Below are positions 43,680 to 54,800 of a stretch of 64,000 bases of DNA, in pieces (the stretch's first letter is position 1; each line of letters starts with the position of its first letter). The notes under the pieces are model-generated. The model saw only the letters and a program-made list of their open reading frames with translations. It was not told where the DNA came from and did not search any database. Origin of the DNA: Trichodelitschia bisporula (taxonomy: Eukaryota; Ascomycota; Dothideomycetes; Phaeotrichales; Phaeotrichaceae); NCBI GenBank assembly GCA_010356995.1, contig ML996692.1, positions 1,189,933 through 1,253,932 on the forward strand, read 5' to 3'. The position numbers were made by a program, and so were the translations under genes.

Positions 43680-45991
43680 TCATTTCTTTTCATCCGGTAT
43701 GAAGCGTTCTTCACCCTCATCATACTCTTCCTCACTCACTCTCCCGTCTCTCCGGAGACGAACCTCCCCTCGCTCAAACTGCCTAAGCTTATCATCCACG
43801 CGAAAGCGCGCCCACCACTCCTCCTCCGACACCATCGCCGCGCTCTGCGCCGCCTGCCTCGCCATCTCTACCGCCCTCTCCAACTTCCTCTTCGTCGTAT
43901 CTGCCGCCTTCTCTGCCTTGCCAGCCTTCCTCCTCTCCACAGCGCCCGACTTCACCGCCCCAGCCTCAAGCTCGGTACCTGAATCTCCTGCCTCCCCCGC
44001 CAATGGCCCAACCCTAACCCCCCCCAACCCCAGCTTCCCCTCCATCTTCTTCCCCCTCTCCACCTTCCTCCTCGCCACCGCCGCCTTCTTCACCAGCCCC
44101 TTCGCCCCAAACTTAAGTTTGGTAATCAAATCCCCCGCCTCGCCCATCGTCAAGCCCTTCAGCTTAACCCCCTCCTCCGCCTTAAGTAATCCCGCAAGCA
44201 ACGCCATCTGCGCCTCCGACGCGGGCCTCCCACGCCGCTGCCTCCGCCAGTCAAGTATATACCTCGGAAACCGCCCATGAGCATATGCATCCGCAGCCGC
44301 AAGTGCAGCCTGCAGCGAAGGCGCGTCCGCAATCAAATGTGGCCTTGCATAGGGCACGCGAGCCTCTTTATGTGGGCCCGGGGCGTGGGGCCGGAGTTTG
44401 AGCACGTGGCACACGCGGTACATGGGTGCGGAGGTGGAGGCGGAGGTGGAGGGGTCGCGGTTCACGGAGAGATAGTCCCCGCTCTGCGTGGTTAGGATGA
44501 ACCGCGACGAGTTGACCTGGACCCAGGCGTGCGGACTCAGACTGCGGAGCTTGCGATCCGGGCGCCGGTCCGCTAGGAGGGCGGAGAGGGAGGGGTAGTC
44601 CGTGAACGCGAGATGGCCGTCCAGCGCCTCCTCCGCGGCCTGAGCCTCCGCGGCCTGCGCCTCCGCGACCTGTGCCTGGAGTTGCGCAGGCGAGGCAGCG
44701 GTGAGGCGGAGGTTGGGCTCGAGGCCGAAGAGGGTGGGCACGCTGACGACGCCGGTTGCGAGCGCAGCGACCATGTCTATGACGTGGCAGTCGCGTTTTT
44801 CTGGGTGCAGGCGCAGGCCGCGGCCGAGCATTTGGGTGAGAAGGTTGCGGGAGCGCGTGGGGCGGGCGAGGAGGATGCAGTCTATGCCTGGGATGTCGGT
44901 GCCTTCGGTGAAGATGGCGCAGTTGAGGAGGAGCGGGAACTCGCGGTTGCGGAAGGCGGCGAGTAAGGCGGCGCGCTCGGGGGCGGGGGTGGAGGAGGTT
45001 ATGTAGCGGGCGTCGAGGTTGTGGGCCCTAAAGGCGGCGGTGAGGGAGCGGACGTGGGTGGTATCGATGCAGAAGACTAGTGTGGAGAGGCGGGTGGAGG
45101 CGCGCGTGAGCCAGGCGTGGACGGTGGCTTCGTTGTTTGCTGGGGTGTTTATTGCGCGGGATAGGGCGGGGGTTGCGAAGTCCCCGCTTGAGGTGGTGGG
45201 GAGGGATCGGAGGTCGGCACGCAGCTCGACGGTGGTGAAGAGCACCTCGGCTAGCCACTTGTCGTTTATCATCTCAATGTAGTCTTTGTGGTAGACTATG
45301 TGGTCGATTACGGAGCCGAGTTTTAGGCCGTCGGAGCGGGAGAATGTCGCGGATACACCTAGTAGGGCGGGCGATTCAACTTCCAGATGGCGGAGGTTGA
45401 AGTGTTTGAGTACATTCAGGTAGCGCGGCGCCACAATGTGGTGGGCTTCGTCGACGAGAACTAGTTTGAAGCGTGAGGGGTTGAATTTTAAGATCCGGTC
45501 GCGGGAGGTTATGCTCTGCAATGAGGCGACGGTTATGTCGGCAAGGCCGGAGGCGCGGGATTTGCCTAGCTCGATTTCGATGCTCTTGTTTGGGTATGCT
45601 TTTGCGCAGTGCTTGTATGCCTGGTCGACTAGTTCCTGGCGGTGGGCGAGGATGAGTGTTCGTGTTCGGTCGCCTGTCGATGGGATGCGATCTATCAGTT
45701 GTGTGAATATGACCTGCAGAACCGTTAGTCTCTCCAGACATGCTGGATACTAGCACGAACAGTTTTCCCGCTTCCGGTAGCCAGAGATATTCCCAGCCGT
45801 TTGTGCCCTTGCTTAAGGTGGTCCAGGACGGCGGTTATGCAGTCTTCTTGGTAGGGTCTGAGCTGGATCTTGGATGCATCCAGCAGACCTGCCGTTTGGT
45901 CGGAGATGGCTGTGGTATGCCGCCGGGAGAAGAGTAGAGGCATGCATCGTGCGTAGAGTCGGAGCTGTCGCGGTAACCGGGCAAAGGTCAT
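43680..45991 (-). CDS. IRC3: Mitochondrial DEAD/DEAH-box helicase, Irc3-like
   Basis: Exons 45991-45761 and 45713-43680 give 754 aa. The intron splits the Walker A motif exactly after ATGSGKT, joining [10 protein letters not shown]; the donor is GTTCGT. The start ATG at 45991 gives an Arg-rich amphipathic N-terminus (about 1-30), fitting a mitochondrial presequence. Superfamily 2 motifs follow in order: [11 protein letters not shown] (Q-like), [20 protein letters not shown] (Ia), LVDEAHH (II), GVSATFSR (III), [11 protein letters not shown] (IV), [19 protein letters not shown] (V) and [14 protein letters not shown] (VI). Yeast Irc3 acts in mitochondrial DNA maintenance. The C-terminal ~300 residues are Ala/Lys/Arg-rich and longer than in yeast. 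It is head to head with the Rrn5 gene. Confidence 0.85.
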
Positions 45992-46326
45992 GGGCGTTGA
46001 TGGTGCCAGTTCGCATGCTGCCAATAGGTTCCGAGCAGCCAGTGAGCGCAGCTAAAGAAAATGAGTTCGGGAAGAAGTATTTAGGGAGATATTCGGTGCG
46101 ACAGGTTGATAGGTGTCTGGGGTGGTCTTGATCTGACGTTGAAGTTTGCGCCACAGAAGGAAAGATACGTGCATGGGGAAATATAAGTGGCGGTGCTGGT
46201 TCATTCTTTGCTTGACCTTCGACATGGAACTCTGAAGTTCTTGAAACAATTGTTTCCCTCTGAAATCTCCAACTAGAAGACACTAACAGCTTTCACGCTG
46301 CATCGAAATGCTCCAGTTTGCCCACC
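45992..46326. promoter_or_regulatory. Bidirectional promoter between IRC3-like and RRN5 genes
   Basis: About 335 bp separate two divergent start codons. No gene lies between. No specific factor site stands out. Confidence 0.45.
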
Positions 46327-48579
46327 ATGGACCCCGAAAGCGGCGTAGAAGAGTTCGCTACAGAAACAGGCATCTCTAGTTCCACCGACACCCAGCAAGT
46401 GCCCCGTGAAGCGAACAAGGCGAACGAACGGAACATGTTGCAGAATCCGGACCCTCCGCCAAAAACATCCAGGAAGCGCCGCCGCTCTTCCTCCGGAATA
46501 TCCACCCGGGAGTACAACAAAAAGTCCCGCCAGCTCCGCGGCGCCTACAGCGACGAATACCGCCAGCTCTTCAACTCCACTCTCGCCGACGCCCAAGACC
46601 CCCTCAGCTCTAACCGCCACGGCACTCTCCACACCTCCCAAATCGGCCTCACAATCTGGACATCAGATGAAAAACACGTATTCTTCGCCGCTCTAACGCG
46701 CTACGGCCGCGATGACATCCCGCAAATCGCCGCCGCGGTCGGAAAGTCCCAACTCGAGGTCCGGGACTATATAATGCACTTGCACGACGGCTTCACGGAG
46801 TACAATTATTTGCATTATGATGAGTTGGGCGATCCGGTGGGTGCTATGCAGGCGGCGGCGGAGATTGGTGAGGAGTGTGTGGGGATGCTGGAGGGGGCGG
46901 CGGAGGCGTTGGCTTGGTATCAGGATACGTGGGAGGGGAAGAGGGAGAGGGAGAGGTGGGGGGAGGTTTGGATGCTGGATGGGGGGGTTGCGGTGGGGAT
47001 TGAGGAGGAGATTGATACGCTGCGGGATGAAGAGGATGACGATTCTGACTCGGATTCCGAGTCCTCAGACTCTGCCACCCGCCCGAAGTCCAAATCCGAT
47101 CTCGGCTACGGCCCGCCGGACTCAAACGCCGGTCCTGCGACAGCTCCAGGCGCTGAATCTAGCTCGTCCACGAAAACGCTCAATCCCCAAAAACCACCCA
47201 CGCCGCTCCTAGACGCCATCCCTGCCGCCTCACTCCTCAATCTCTCGACCCTCCTGCGCCTCTCCTCCTCCGTCTTCATGAACTCCACCGACCCAGATCA
47301 CCAATGGACCACCTACTCCCCGCACCCCCCCTCAATCCGCGCAACCGCCCTCACCGACCTCGCAACCCTCATCCGCTCCCTAACAACCCGCCTCGTCTCC
47401 GCCACCCTCTTCCAAGCGCAATCCCGCCTGCGCGCTACAGAGCGCCTCGGCCGGAAATGGCAGCACGTGCCCGCGGTCATTACGCGCGACGTGCACACGG
47501 CCATTGCGATTCTGGGGGAGAAGGAAGATGCGAAGGCGTTTTGGGCGGGCTTGCCCGGGCGATTGGAGGCGGACTGGTGGTTTCGCTTGCCGGGGAATAG
47601 GAGGAGGGGGGTTAGGGTTAGCCGGGAGCGGGCGAGAGAATTACTGGCACGGCCGTGTACGAAGCGGAGTTTTGCTGAGGGGGTGGAGGAGGAGGACGAG
47701 GACGAGTTCTCCGCGCACGAAGACGATGCAGAGTTGGAGGAGGAGGAAGAAAGGGGGGACGAAAGCATCGACGAAGCAACCCGCGAATCCTTCTTCTCCT
47801 CAGCGCACACAGCCTTCACCGCGCACCGCCTCCGCTCCCTCCCCACACTCCTCGAGAAAGAAGAAGCTTTCGACGCGTATCTCGAAGCGTTAGATGCTCA
47901 AACTAGCCGTGCCGAGGAGCGCGCGTTGTGGGATGTGCTAGGCCGGGATGGACCGGAGGGGTTGTATGGGGAGGAGGGTGGGGTTGAGAGTGGGGTTGAG
48001 ATGATGAGGGGCAGGGCGGGGGAGAGGGTCGATTGGCGGTGGGGTGTTAGGGGGGNNNNNNNNNNNNNNNNNNNNNNNNNNNNNNNNNNNNNNNNNNNNN
48101 NNNNNGTGGATTTTAGGGCGGAGGGGAGTGAGGTGGAGTTGCCGTTCCGGCGGGGGGTGGGGGAGCAGCCGATGCGAGCGAGGCGTCGGGGGGATGAGGA
48201 GGGGGGTGCTAGCGATGAGGAGATGGCGAGCGAGGAGGGCGAGGCGGGGCCGATGGGTATTGGGAAGGACATCGTAGGCGGGAAGCAGAAGGCCAAGGGG
48301 AAGAAGCCTATCCGAGCCAGGCGCCGGAGTGACGACGAGGGGGATGTTAGTGATGAAGTGACGGCGAGTGACGAGAGCTCAGCGGGACCGATAAGAGGTG
48401 GGAAGAAGAAGTCCAAAGCGCGCGCTCAGCTACCCGCCCCTCCGCCAAAATCACCACGAGTTTCCCGACGAGCTTCTGTTGCATCACGACTGGCAACTTC
48501 GACCTTGGTCGATGAGGTGGGCGTTCATGGCGGCAGTGAAGAGAGCAGTTCAGACGACTACGCGCCAGGATCAAATTAA
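46327..48579 (+). CDS. RRN5: RNA polymerase I upstream activating factor subunit Rrn5, SANT-domain protein
   Basis: A single open frame of 750 codons including the assembly gap. The start is the ATG at 46327 in a strong context (CCACCATGG). Residues about 60-150 hold the RRN5 signature: an Arg-rich segment (SRKRRRSSSG), YNDEYRQLFN-like helix (GAYSDEYRQLFN) and a SANT/Myb-like fold with WTSDEKHVFFAALTRYGRDD. Rrn5 belongs to the UAF complex that binds the rDNA promoter and recruits RNA polymerase I. A conserved helical region (LSTLLRLSSSVFMN; RLGRKWQHVPAVITRDVH) follows. The C-terminal third is acidic and contains repeats built on IRARRRSDDEG, SDE and ASDE. A 50-base N gap (48056-48105) falls just before these repeats, so the length there is uncertain. 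Confidence 0.75.
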   Translation: MDPESGVEEFATETGISSSTDTQQVPREANKANERNMLQNPDPPPKTSRKRRRSSSGISTREYNKKSRQLRGAYSDEYRQLFNSTLADAQDPLSSNRHGTLHTSQIGLTIWTSDEKHVFFAALTRYGRDDIPQIAAAVGKSQLEVRDYIMHLHDGFTEYNYLHYDELGDPVGAMQAAAEIGEECVGMLEGAAEALAWYQDTWEGKRERERWGEVWMLDGGVAVGIEEEIDTLRDEEDDDSDSDSESSDSATRPKSKSDLGYGPPDSNAGPATAPGAESSSSTKTLNPQKPPTPLLDAIPAASLLNLSTLLRLSSSVFMNSTDPDHQWTTYSPHPPSIRATALTDLATLIRSLTTRLVSATLFQAQSRLRATERLGRKWQHVPAVITRDVHTAIAILGEKEDAKAFWAGLPGRLEADWWFRLPGNRRRGVRVSRERARELLARPCTKRSFAEGVEEEDEDEFSAHEDDAELEEEEERGDESIDEATRESFFSSAHTAFTAHRLRSLPTLLEKEEAFDAYLEALDAQTSRAEERALWDVLGRDGPEGLYGEEGGVESGVEMMRGRAGERVDWRWGVRGXXXXXXXXXXXXXXXXXVDFRAEGSEVELPFRRGVGEQPMRARRRGDEEGGASDEEMASEEGEAGPMGIGKDIVGGKQKAKGKKPIRARRRSDDEGDVSDEVTASDESSAGPIRGGKKKSKARAQLPAPPPKSPRVSRRASVASRLATSTLVDEVGVHGGSEESSSDDYAPGSN
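48056..48105. other. Assembly gap of 50 N
   Basis: Fifty N inside the RRN5-like coding region, at the edge of G-rich, repeat-coding sequence. The round number suggests a gap of unknown true size. Frame on both sides happens to be preserved. Confidence 0.98.
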
Positions 48580-48703
48580 GATACGTGTAAGATAGGGTAA
48601 TAAGTAGGATCCAAAACCCCATACGTCGAACCAACGCTTTTGAATCAATCGCAGAAAAGCCATGTACACATAACACCCATTCCTAAAGCACAACAAGCAA
48701 TTG

Positions 48704-49522
48704 TTAGAGAACCTCGTAACCGCCCAACCCCTCATACTCGTCCTCACTCGCATACCCCTCCTCATCACTGCTCTCATCCTCCCACTCATCCTCATACTCA
48801 TCCCAACCCCCGCCATACCCCATCAACCCCCTCCTCCCCATCGGTGCCCGCATCGGTAACCGCCTAGCCCTCGCAGCCCCCAGCCCCCCCGGTCGCCGAA
48901 AACGCACTCCCGCACCGCCGAGCCCGAATCCGCCCCTCCTCCGGCCCGCAAGCAGCCCGGGCGCGCGAAGACCAAAATCCCTCTCCGGCATCATCATCGG
49001 ACCCCGCGAAGGCGCGCCATACCCCCCGAAACCGTCGTACTCCTCCGGGAACCGCATGTCGCGCATCCGGTCCACCCGGTCCATTCGATCGGGGCCCAGG
49101 CCGAGCCTATCGAAGCGCCCCGCGAGGCCGCCGTACGGGTCGCGCGCGTATGGCGAGTCGAGCCGATCGAGTTGGTTGAATCTGCCGAGGGGCTGGTCGA
49201 AGCGGGAGTATGGGTTCCCAGGGGAGTACGGGTTCCCAGGGTAGCCGGGGGGGCGGGAGGCGAGGAAAGATGACCGATGCGGATAAGCGACTGCGGGGCC
49301 GTGGCCTGGATAACCCCGTGGTTCGGAGAGGCCGGGGGGATTTTGACGCTGGAAGCGTGACCACGTGCCGTCCATGCCTAGCTCCGGGCGTAGACTGAGC
49401 GGATTCGCGCCGGAGGGGAAGGAGGAATAGGGAGTGAGGGCGGAGGAGGAGGTGGAGTAAGGAGCGTAAGGAGAGCAGGGAGAGTAAGGGGAGGCATATT
49501 TGTTGCGATACGACAAGTTCAT
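48704..49522 (-). CDS. Gly/Arg/Pro/Tyr-rich hypothetical protein
   Basis: A single-exon frame of 272 aa from the ATG at 49522. The N-terminal half is Ser/Tyr/Pro-rich with repeats of PGYPGNPYSPGNPYS type; the middle is rich in Asp/Arg pairs (DRMDRVDRMRDMRF); then Gly/Arg-rich (RRRGGFGLGGAGVRFRR) and a very acidic tail (EDEWEDESSDEEGYASEDE). No signal peptide, membrane helix or known domain. The composition is like RNA-binding or phase-separating nuclear proteins, but function is unknown. A 12-G run (C on the sense strand) lies 34-45 nt upstream of the start. Confidence 0.55.
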   Translation of the reverse strand: MNLSYRNKYASPYSPCSPYAPYSTSSSALTPYSSFPSGANPLSLRPELGMDGTWSRFQRQNPPGLSEPRGYPGHGPAVAYPHRSSFLASRPPGYPGNPYSPGNPYSRFDQPLGRFNQLDRLDSPYARDPYGGLAGRFDRLGLGPDRMDRVDRMRDMRFPEEYDGFGGYGAPSRGPMMMPERDFGLRAPGLLAGRRRGGFGLGGAGVRFRRPGGLGAARARRLPMRAPMGRRGLMGYGGGWDEYEDEWEDESSDEEGYASEDEYEGLGGYEVL

Positions 49523-51303
49523 TTTATGGCTCCGGTGTTTGAGGGGGAGTGGGGTGGGGGGGGGGGGTAGGCGCCTTTGTAGGTTTGGAGCAAACAGTGA
49601 CGCAGATGGCGGATGATGGCCGCGGGGTGCAAACGGCGGATGGTGTCAGAGGATGGGTGCGGAGCGCGGCGACCTGTGTGATGCTTTTATATGCATGGTT
49701 GGGCGGGGACAAACGTGGGCCAGTGCCCCACGCTGCCGGCTGAGGGCATGGCTGCGTGCTGCTCACTGGGCATAGCGCGGCTGCCAGCTATTTGCGTGCG
49801 GCACTGCTAGCCTTGCGGGTGCTGGGGCCGTGGTACGAGCGGGTGTGAATGAGGTGCGGGACAGGTGTAGGTGTGTTGCTGAGCGGAGGGTATTCGAAGA
49901 TGAGGGACGGGGAGCAAACTGGGTCCGAGGACTGGTGGGAGCAAACACGGATGTTGCCGTAAGCGTCGTATGCGGCGGTCCTGAGGCAGCAAACAGTGGC
50001 GGCTGAGAATGGGATGTATAAACAAGGTTGTGTAACTGGTGGTTGGCGGCTCTGGGCATGGGGTTGAAGATGGAGATCGAGTCTGAAGCGATATATGTAC
50101 GGCGGCAAGGGCCTAAAATAAGGCGTCAACGGAATAGAGCAAACATGGCGGTATTAGAGACTAGATGAAGAATGTTAGCACTTGTTGATGAGACTCGGAT
50201 GGATGTGTCTATGGTGCCTTATCTGTCGTTTGGCTTCATTCACTGTGGACGAGAAGTTGGGTGGATCATGTAGTCACACAAACAAGAAAGCACTACTGTA
50301 GAACACAACTTGATGGCGTCCGAGGCTCCAAGGAGAGTATAACAGTCGTTGATGAGCCTCGAAGAACGCGGTAAGCATGTTTATGTTGTCTTGTGTATCT
50401 GTCGTTTGGCTTCATTCACTACAGACGACAAGTTGGGTGGAGTCATATAGCCACACTCAAACAAGAAAGCACCGCCGTAGAGCACGACCTGATGGCGTCC
50501 GAGGCACCAAGGAGAATACTAACAGATGTTGTTGAGACTCGATGGACGCGGTAAATGTTTAGGGAGCCTCATCTGTCCATTGGCTTCATTCACTGTGAAC
50601 GAAAAGATTAGATTGGAATAATCATGTACACCCGTAGTCACAATCAAACAAGGAAGCATTGTTCTAGAAGACATAACATATGATTATTGGTGGTAAAGAC
50701 TGGCGGAGCAAAGGAATCGGAGGATAGGAAGAGCGGTTTATAGGCACGAAAGAAGTGGAGATGGCGATGGAGATGTCCTGGTTTTTTTCTCGCGGAGGTT
50801 GGGAAGAAGAGGCACGTGACCTTAACCCACCGGTAGCGAATAATGAGGCGGATACTACGGTAGGGAGGGGGGTGAACTTGTCCGACACCCTCCCACCCAT
50901 CACCGAGCCTTCCCACACACACACAGACCCAGACATTCAGCATACCGAGCCTGCAAAGACCACGCCGCTAAGCTTCCTTCACTCCACTCCACTGCTGTGA
51001 CAAGCAAAATCACACCCGCACAACTTTACCACTCTGCTGTACCAGCTTCACAACTCTTCTTTGAGCACCTCACGTCGTTGTCCATCGCTCAACAGTCGTG
51101 ATAAAAGTACGTGCACAACTTCTGCATTCCGCATTCCGTCAACCTCTCCTCCTCCACCACCACCACCACCAACATCCTCCTGTATCGCTATTCTATCCAC
51201 TTTACTAACATCACACTCCGTGCTAGGCTCCATCACGCGTCCATTTATCCACTACTTCTCCCATTTGCAATCCTCCACTGCTCTGCAATATCAACCCTTT
51301 GCA
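49523..51303. other. 1.8-kb intergenic region with a tandem repeat
   Basis: No gene is supported. It contains a three-copy tandem repeat (50175-50690, separate entry) and, from about 50880, pyrimidine-rich leader sequence of the GYF gene. Confidence 0.45.
50175..50690. repeat. Tandem repeat, about three copies of a ~175-bp unit
   Basis: Three copies begin near 50175, 50346 and 50525. Shared segments include GTTTGGCTTCATTCACT (50228, about 50403 and, with changes, 50579), TCAAACAAGAAAGCA-like blocks and GATGGCGTCCGAGGC. The third copy is the most diverged. Copies end with TATAACAG/TACTAACAG, which resembles an intron 3' end. No open frame runs through the unit. Confidence 0.7.
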
Positions 51304-51401
51304 ATGGCTCCATCAACTTTTGCCTCAGCTGCTGCAGGAACCACTTCCAACTCTGGTCGCGGAGAGGGCGCCGACGGATGGTGAGTAGCTCCGTACACCA
51401 C

Positions 51402-51495
<94 letters not shown>

Positions 51496-51795
51496 ACCTA
51501 TCTACGTCAAATTTTTCTGTCTTCCACGGGGCGTCGAGCGACTCTTCGTATACGTTCGAAAAGACCGATCCCCGTCTCTGTCCGGCCACTCCTGCTCATC
51601 TCTCGATCCCAGCATCATCCCGCCACCGGCTCATTGATGCAACTTTGCGCTCCCGGTGTGCTAACGTCTGATAGGGCCCGACGTCCAAACGGCGCAACGC
51701 AGACCTTCAGACGCCCGTCTCTCGCCACCGGTACCTCCTCGACCAACCTGAACCAACGCGAGCCGAGTGGCACCCCACAGCAACATCAAGGACAG

Positions 51796-51827
<32 letters not shown>

Positions 51828-54800
51828 ACGCACCTCCAACGACCCCATGCCCGGCGTGTACATTCCACCTCACGTCAGTGCAGCGCGGAACGGTGTCGCC
51901 AGCGAGACGCGATACTCCAAGAACGAGCTGCTCGACGTGTTCAAACATCTGTATGACTCTGATGCCCTGGTCGACGGTTTGCAGGACTTGCAAATTTCCG
52001 GCTCGGAGCCTAATCTGTCCAATGGCGTGGCGGCTGCTTCATGGGGTCGGCGGGACGAGCATAAAGACCAACATCCGGTCGATGTCTGCTGGGACCGCGA
52101 GGGCAGCATGTTGCCGATGGGGTTGACAACTTTGACGGAGGACGAGAAGGACATGTTCGCTCGCTCCGTCAACTCACCGCTAAAGCCCCCAAACCAAGGT
52201 ACGAGCAAGGATGGTACGCCAAAGGATGCCCTTTCGCATCGCAAATCTTCCGTGTCACAAATTCAAAGCAGCCCGAACGCCTTTGGCCTGTCCTCGCCCA
52301 CCACCACGCGGCCCTCTAACCGCCGCCGTGACACTGGGGATGCATATCCTTTTCCGTCAACTGCATCCGCGTCGCCAGCCTCGTCTCGTTTTGTTAGAGA
52401 TGACCTCTCTAACTCCAACGCTGCCGTCCCGCCCCCCGCCCTCCTGCGTCGTCGCACCGACCTAAAGGAAAACCTCAATGTAGAACAGGAGGACCGGGAA
52501 AAGGACAAGGCGAGCGCGCCTGATCCCGTCCCGTTTGGTGGCCTCCGGCGGAGTGCGACTGGCGGTGTTGGCGGCCAAGCGTCACCCTGGGCGGCAGCGC
52601 CTATGGGTGCGTTTGGTAGCTTCGCCCTACCGGCTACTCAGGGCCCCCTCCCTTCACCCTCCATCGAAAAGCGTGCTGGATTTGGGAGCCTGCGCGGCGA
52701 GAGCCGCTTCAAAGGCTTGATGTCGAGAGACACAGGCGATGACGGTAAGAATGTTCGGGCAAAGGAATCTCTTAGCAATATTGGCAAAGACGGCGACGGT
52801 GGCTCCTGGGGTGATTACCGGTCGAACCGTCCAGTAAGCAAGGACAGTGACCCGTTCCCTGACGAAGAGATTCGCAGTGGCAGTGCGGCTCTCGGTGGCG
52901 GCCTGGATACGAGTCCTCCAACTCGCAACTCTGGGCACGAGATTCATGACGATGCCGGCTTTTCCGCATTCGGCATGACAGCTGACACAATTGGCTTTAG
53001 AGACATGATCCATGGTCGCGACGACTTCACGCACCACACGCCTCTTCGTACGAGGGATGGGAATGAACCGATGAGCCCTACCGACACTAACCCGTACCGG
53101 AGCCCTGAGAACGAAAAGCACGATGGTGCTGAACACGAGTCCGAAGAATCCGATATGCACCGTCTTCCTGGGTTAGGGGGGTTCTCTAACGAGCAAGGGC
53201 TGCAGGGTCTCGGCGGATTCGGTGGTGGTATGGGTCGTCCGCCGCCGTACGACATACCTGCTAGCGACCGCAGCCAAACCTCCAGCACTGGACCTGGTCG
53301 TGGAGGATTTCCGAGCCTTAGTGGCCTCGGTGGTCTCCCGGGTCTAGGAAACGCGACTTGGTCTTCCGCCCAGCCCTCGGTTGGGACTCCCACTAGGGAG
53401 CGCGCCCCATATGGTGGTGTGTTTGGCGAGGGGATCTTTAGTTCTGCCGAAATGCAGTCTCCTTCTCTTGCTGGTCTCGGTGGTAGCAACATCTTTGGTC
53501 CTGGAACGGGTCCTGGTTTCGGAGGCGGTGGTAGGAGCAAGATGGGTTCGCTATTCCCCGCAGCCATGCAGGAACAGATGCGCGCTAGTGAACAAGCCAA
53601 ATATGGATCCGAGGAGCAGGCGTTTGATCCGTTTGAGCGCCAAGCCTTCGGCGGCTTTAGGACCACGGTCGGAGGGTTCCCGAACCATCCCTTGGGAACT
53701 GCCGGTCCAGCTCGCGAAACAGACAGCCCATTCCGCACCGGACGGGGCATATTTGACGAAATGATGAACGCGTCGCGGGCTGAAGCCACGGACTCGGGCG
53801 GCAACTACGTTCCCTCCGGCGCCTCTTCGGTCACTGGTCAAACTGCTGTTCCACAAAACGTCCAGGCTGGCCAGCGCCAGTCTTCCAACGTCGCGAGTCC
53901 CGTGTCTAATCAGCCCCCCGCAGCTCAAGTTCGGACTATGGTGATGCCGGACCGCATGCGGTGGATCTACAAAGATCCTCAGGGCAAGACTCAGGGGCCA
54001 TGGTCTGGCCTAGAAATGCATGACTGGTACAAGGCAGGCTTCTTCACACCCGAGCTCCTCATCAAGAAGGTCGAAGATCCGGAGTATGAGCCCCTCGCGC
54101 AGCTCATCCGTCGCATCGGTAACTCCCGCGAGCCCTTCCTGGTTCCTCAGATGGGCGTCCCGCATGAAGCCCCAGCGGGCCAGCCGCGCGGCACCTGGGG
54201 TGCTACGCAGGTGGTGAACCAACCCCCATTTGCCAATAGCTTCCCGAGCTTCGGTACCACCCTCACGGCCGAGCAGCAGAACGCGCTGGAGCGTCGCAAG
54301 CAGGAGGAGCAATATCTCATGGCTCGTCAGAAGGAGCACCTCGCCCAACAGCAGCTCCTGATGAAGATGCAGGGCGGTCCTCAACAGTTGCACCATCACT
54401 CGAGCGCGCACAGCCTGCACAGTCAACCTAGCTTCAGCAGCATCACTTCGCCTGGGGGATACCAGCCTTCGCCCACGCAGCCACCGATTGCTGGTGGCGT
54501 TCAACCTCAACCGGGCTTTTTCGAGGGCGGTTTTCGCCAGGGACCCTTGGGAGGTTTGGGCCCCATTGGTCCAAATGCTGAAATGTTCGCGAGCCTCCGC
54601 CAGGACGAGCTTCCCGGTATGATGGACCGCTTCAACATCAGCCGCGGCCCGCAGATGCCGCATGGCGGTGCCCCTTATACCGAAGCTCAAGGGATCGATC
54701 AGAGCATCCATCAAGCGCAGGTTAACAGCATGCTCAATGATCGCGCTCGCCTCCAACGTGAACAAGCCGAGCAAGACGCGCTGCAGCAACGCCTGCAAGA

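Noticed and set aside
50175-50690. Coding repeats (tandem exons)
   Set aside because: No frame stays open through the copies and the differences between copies are not codon-patterned.
51111-51671. Open frames through the C90 tract giving poly-Pro or poly-Gly proteins
   Set aside because: The tract is inside intron 1 of the GYF gene, and a homopolymer is open in all frames by nature.
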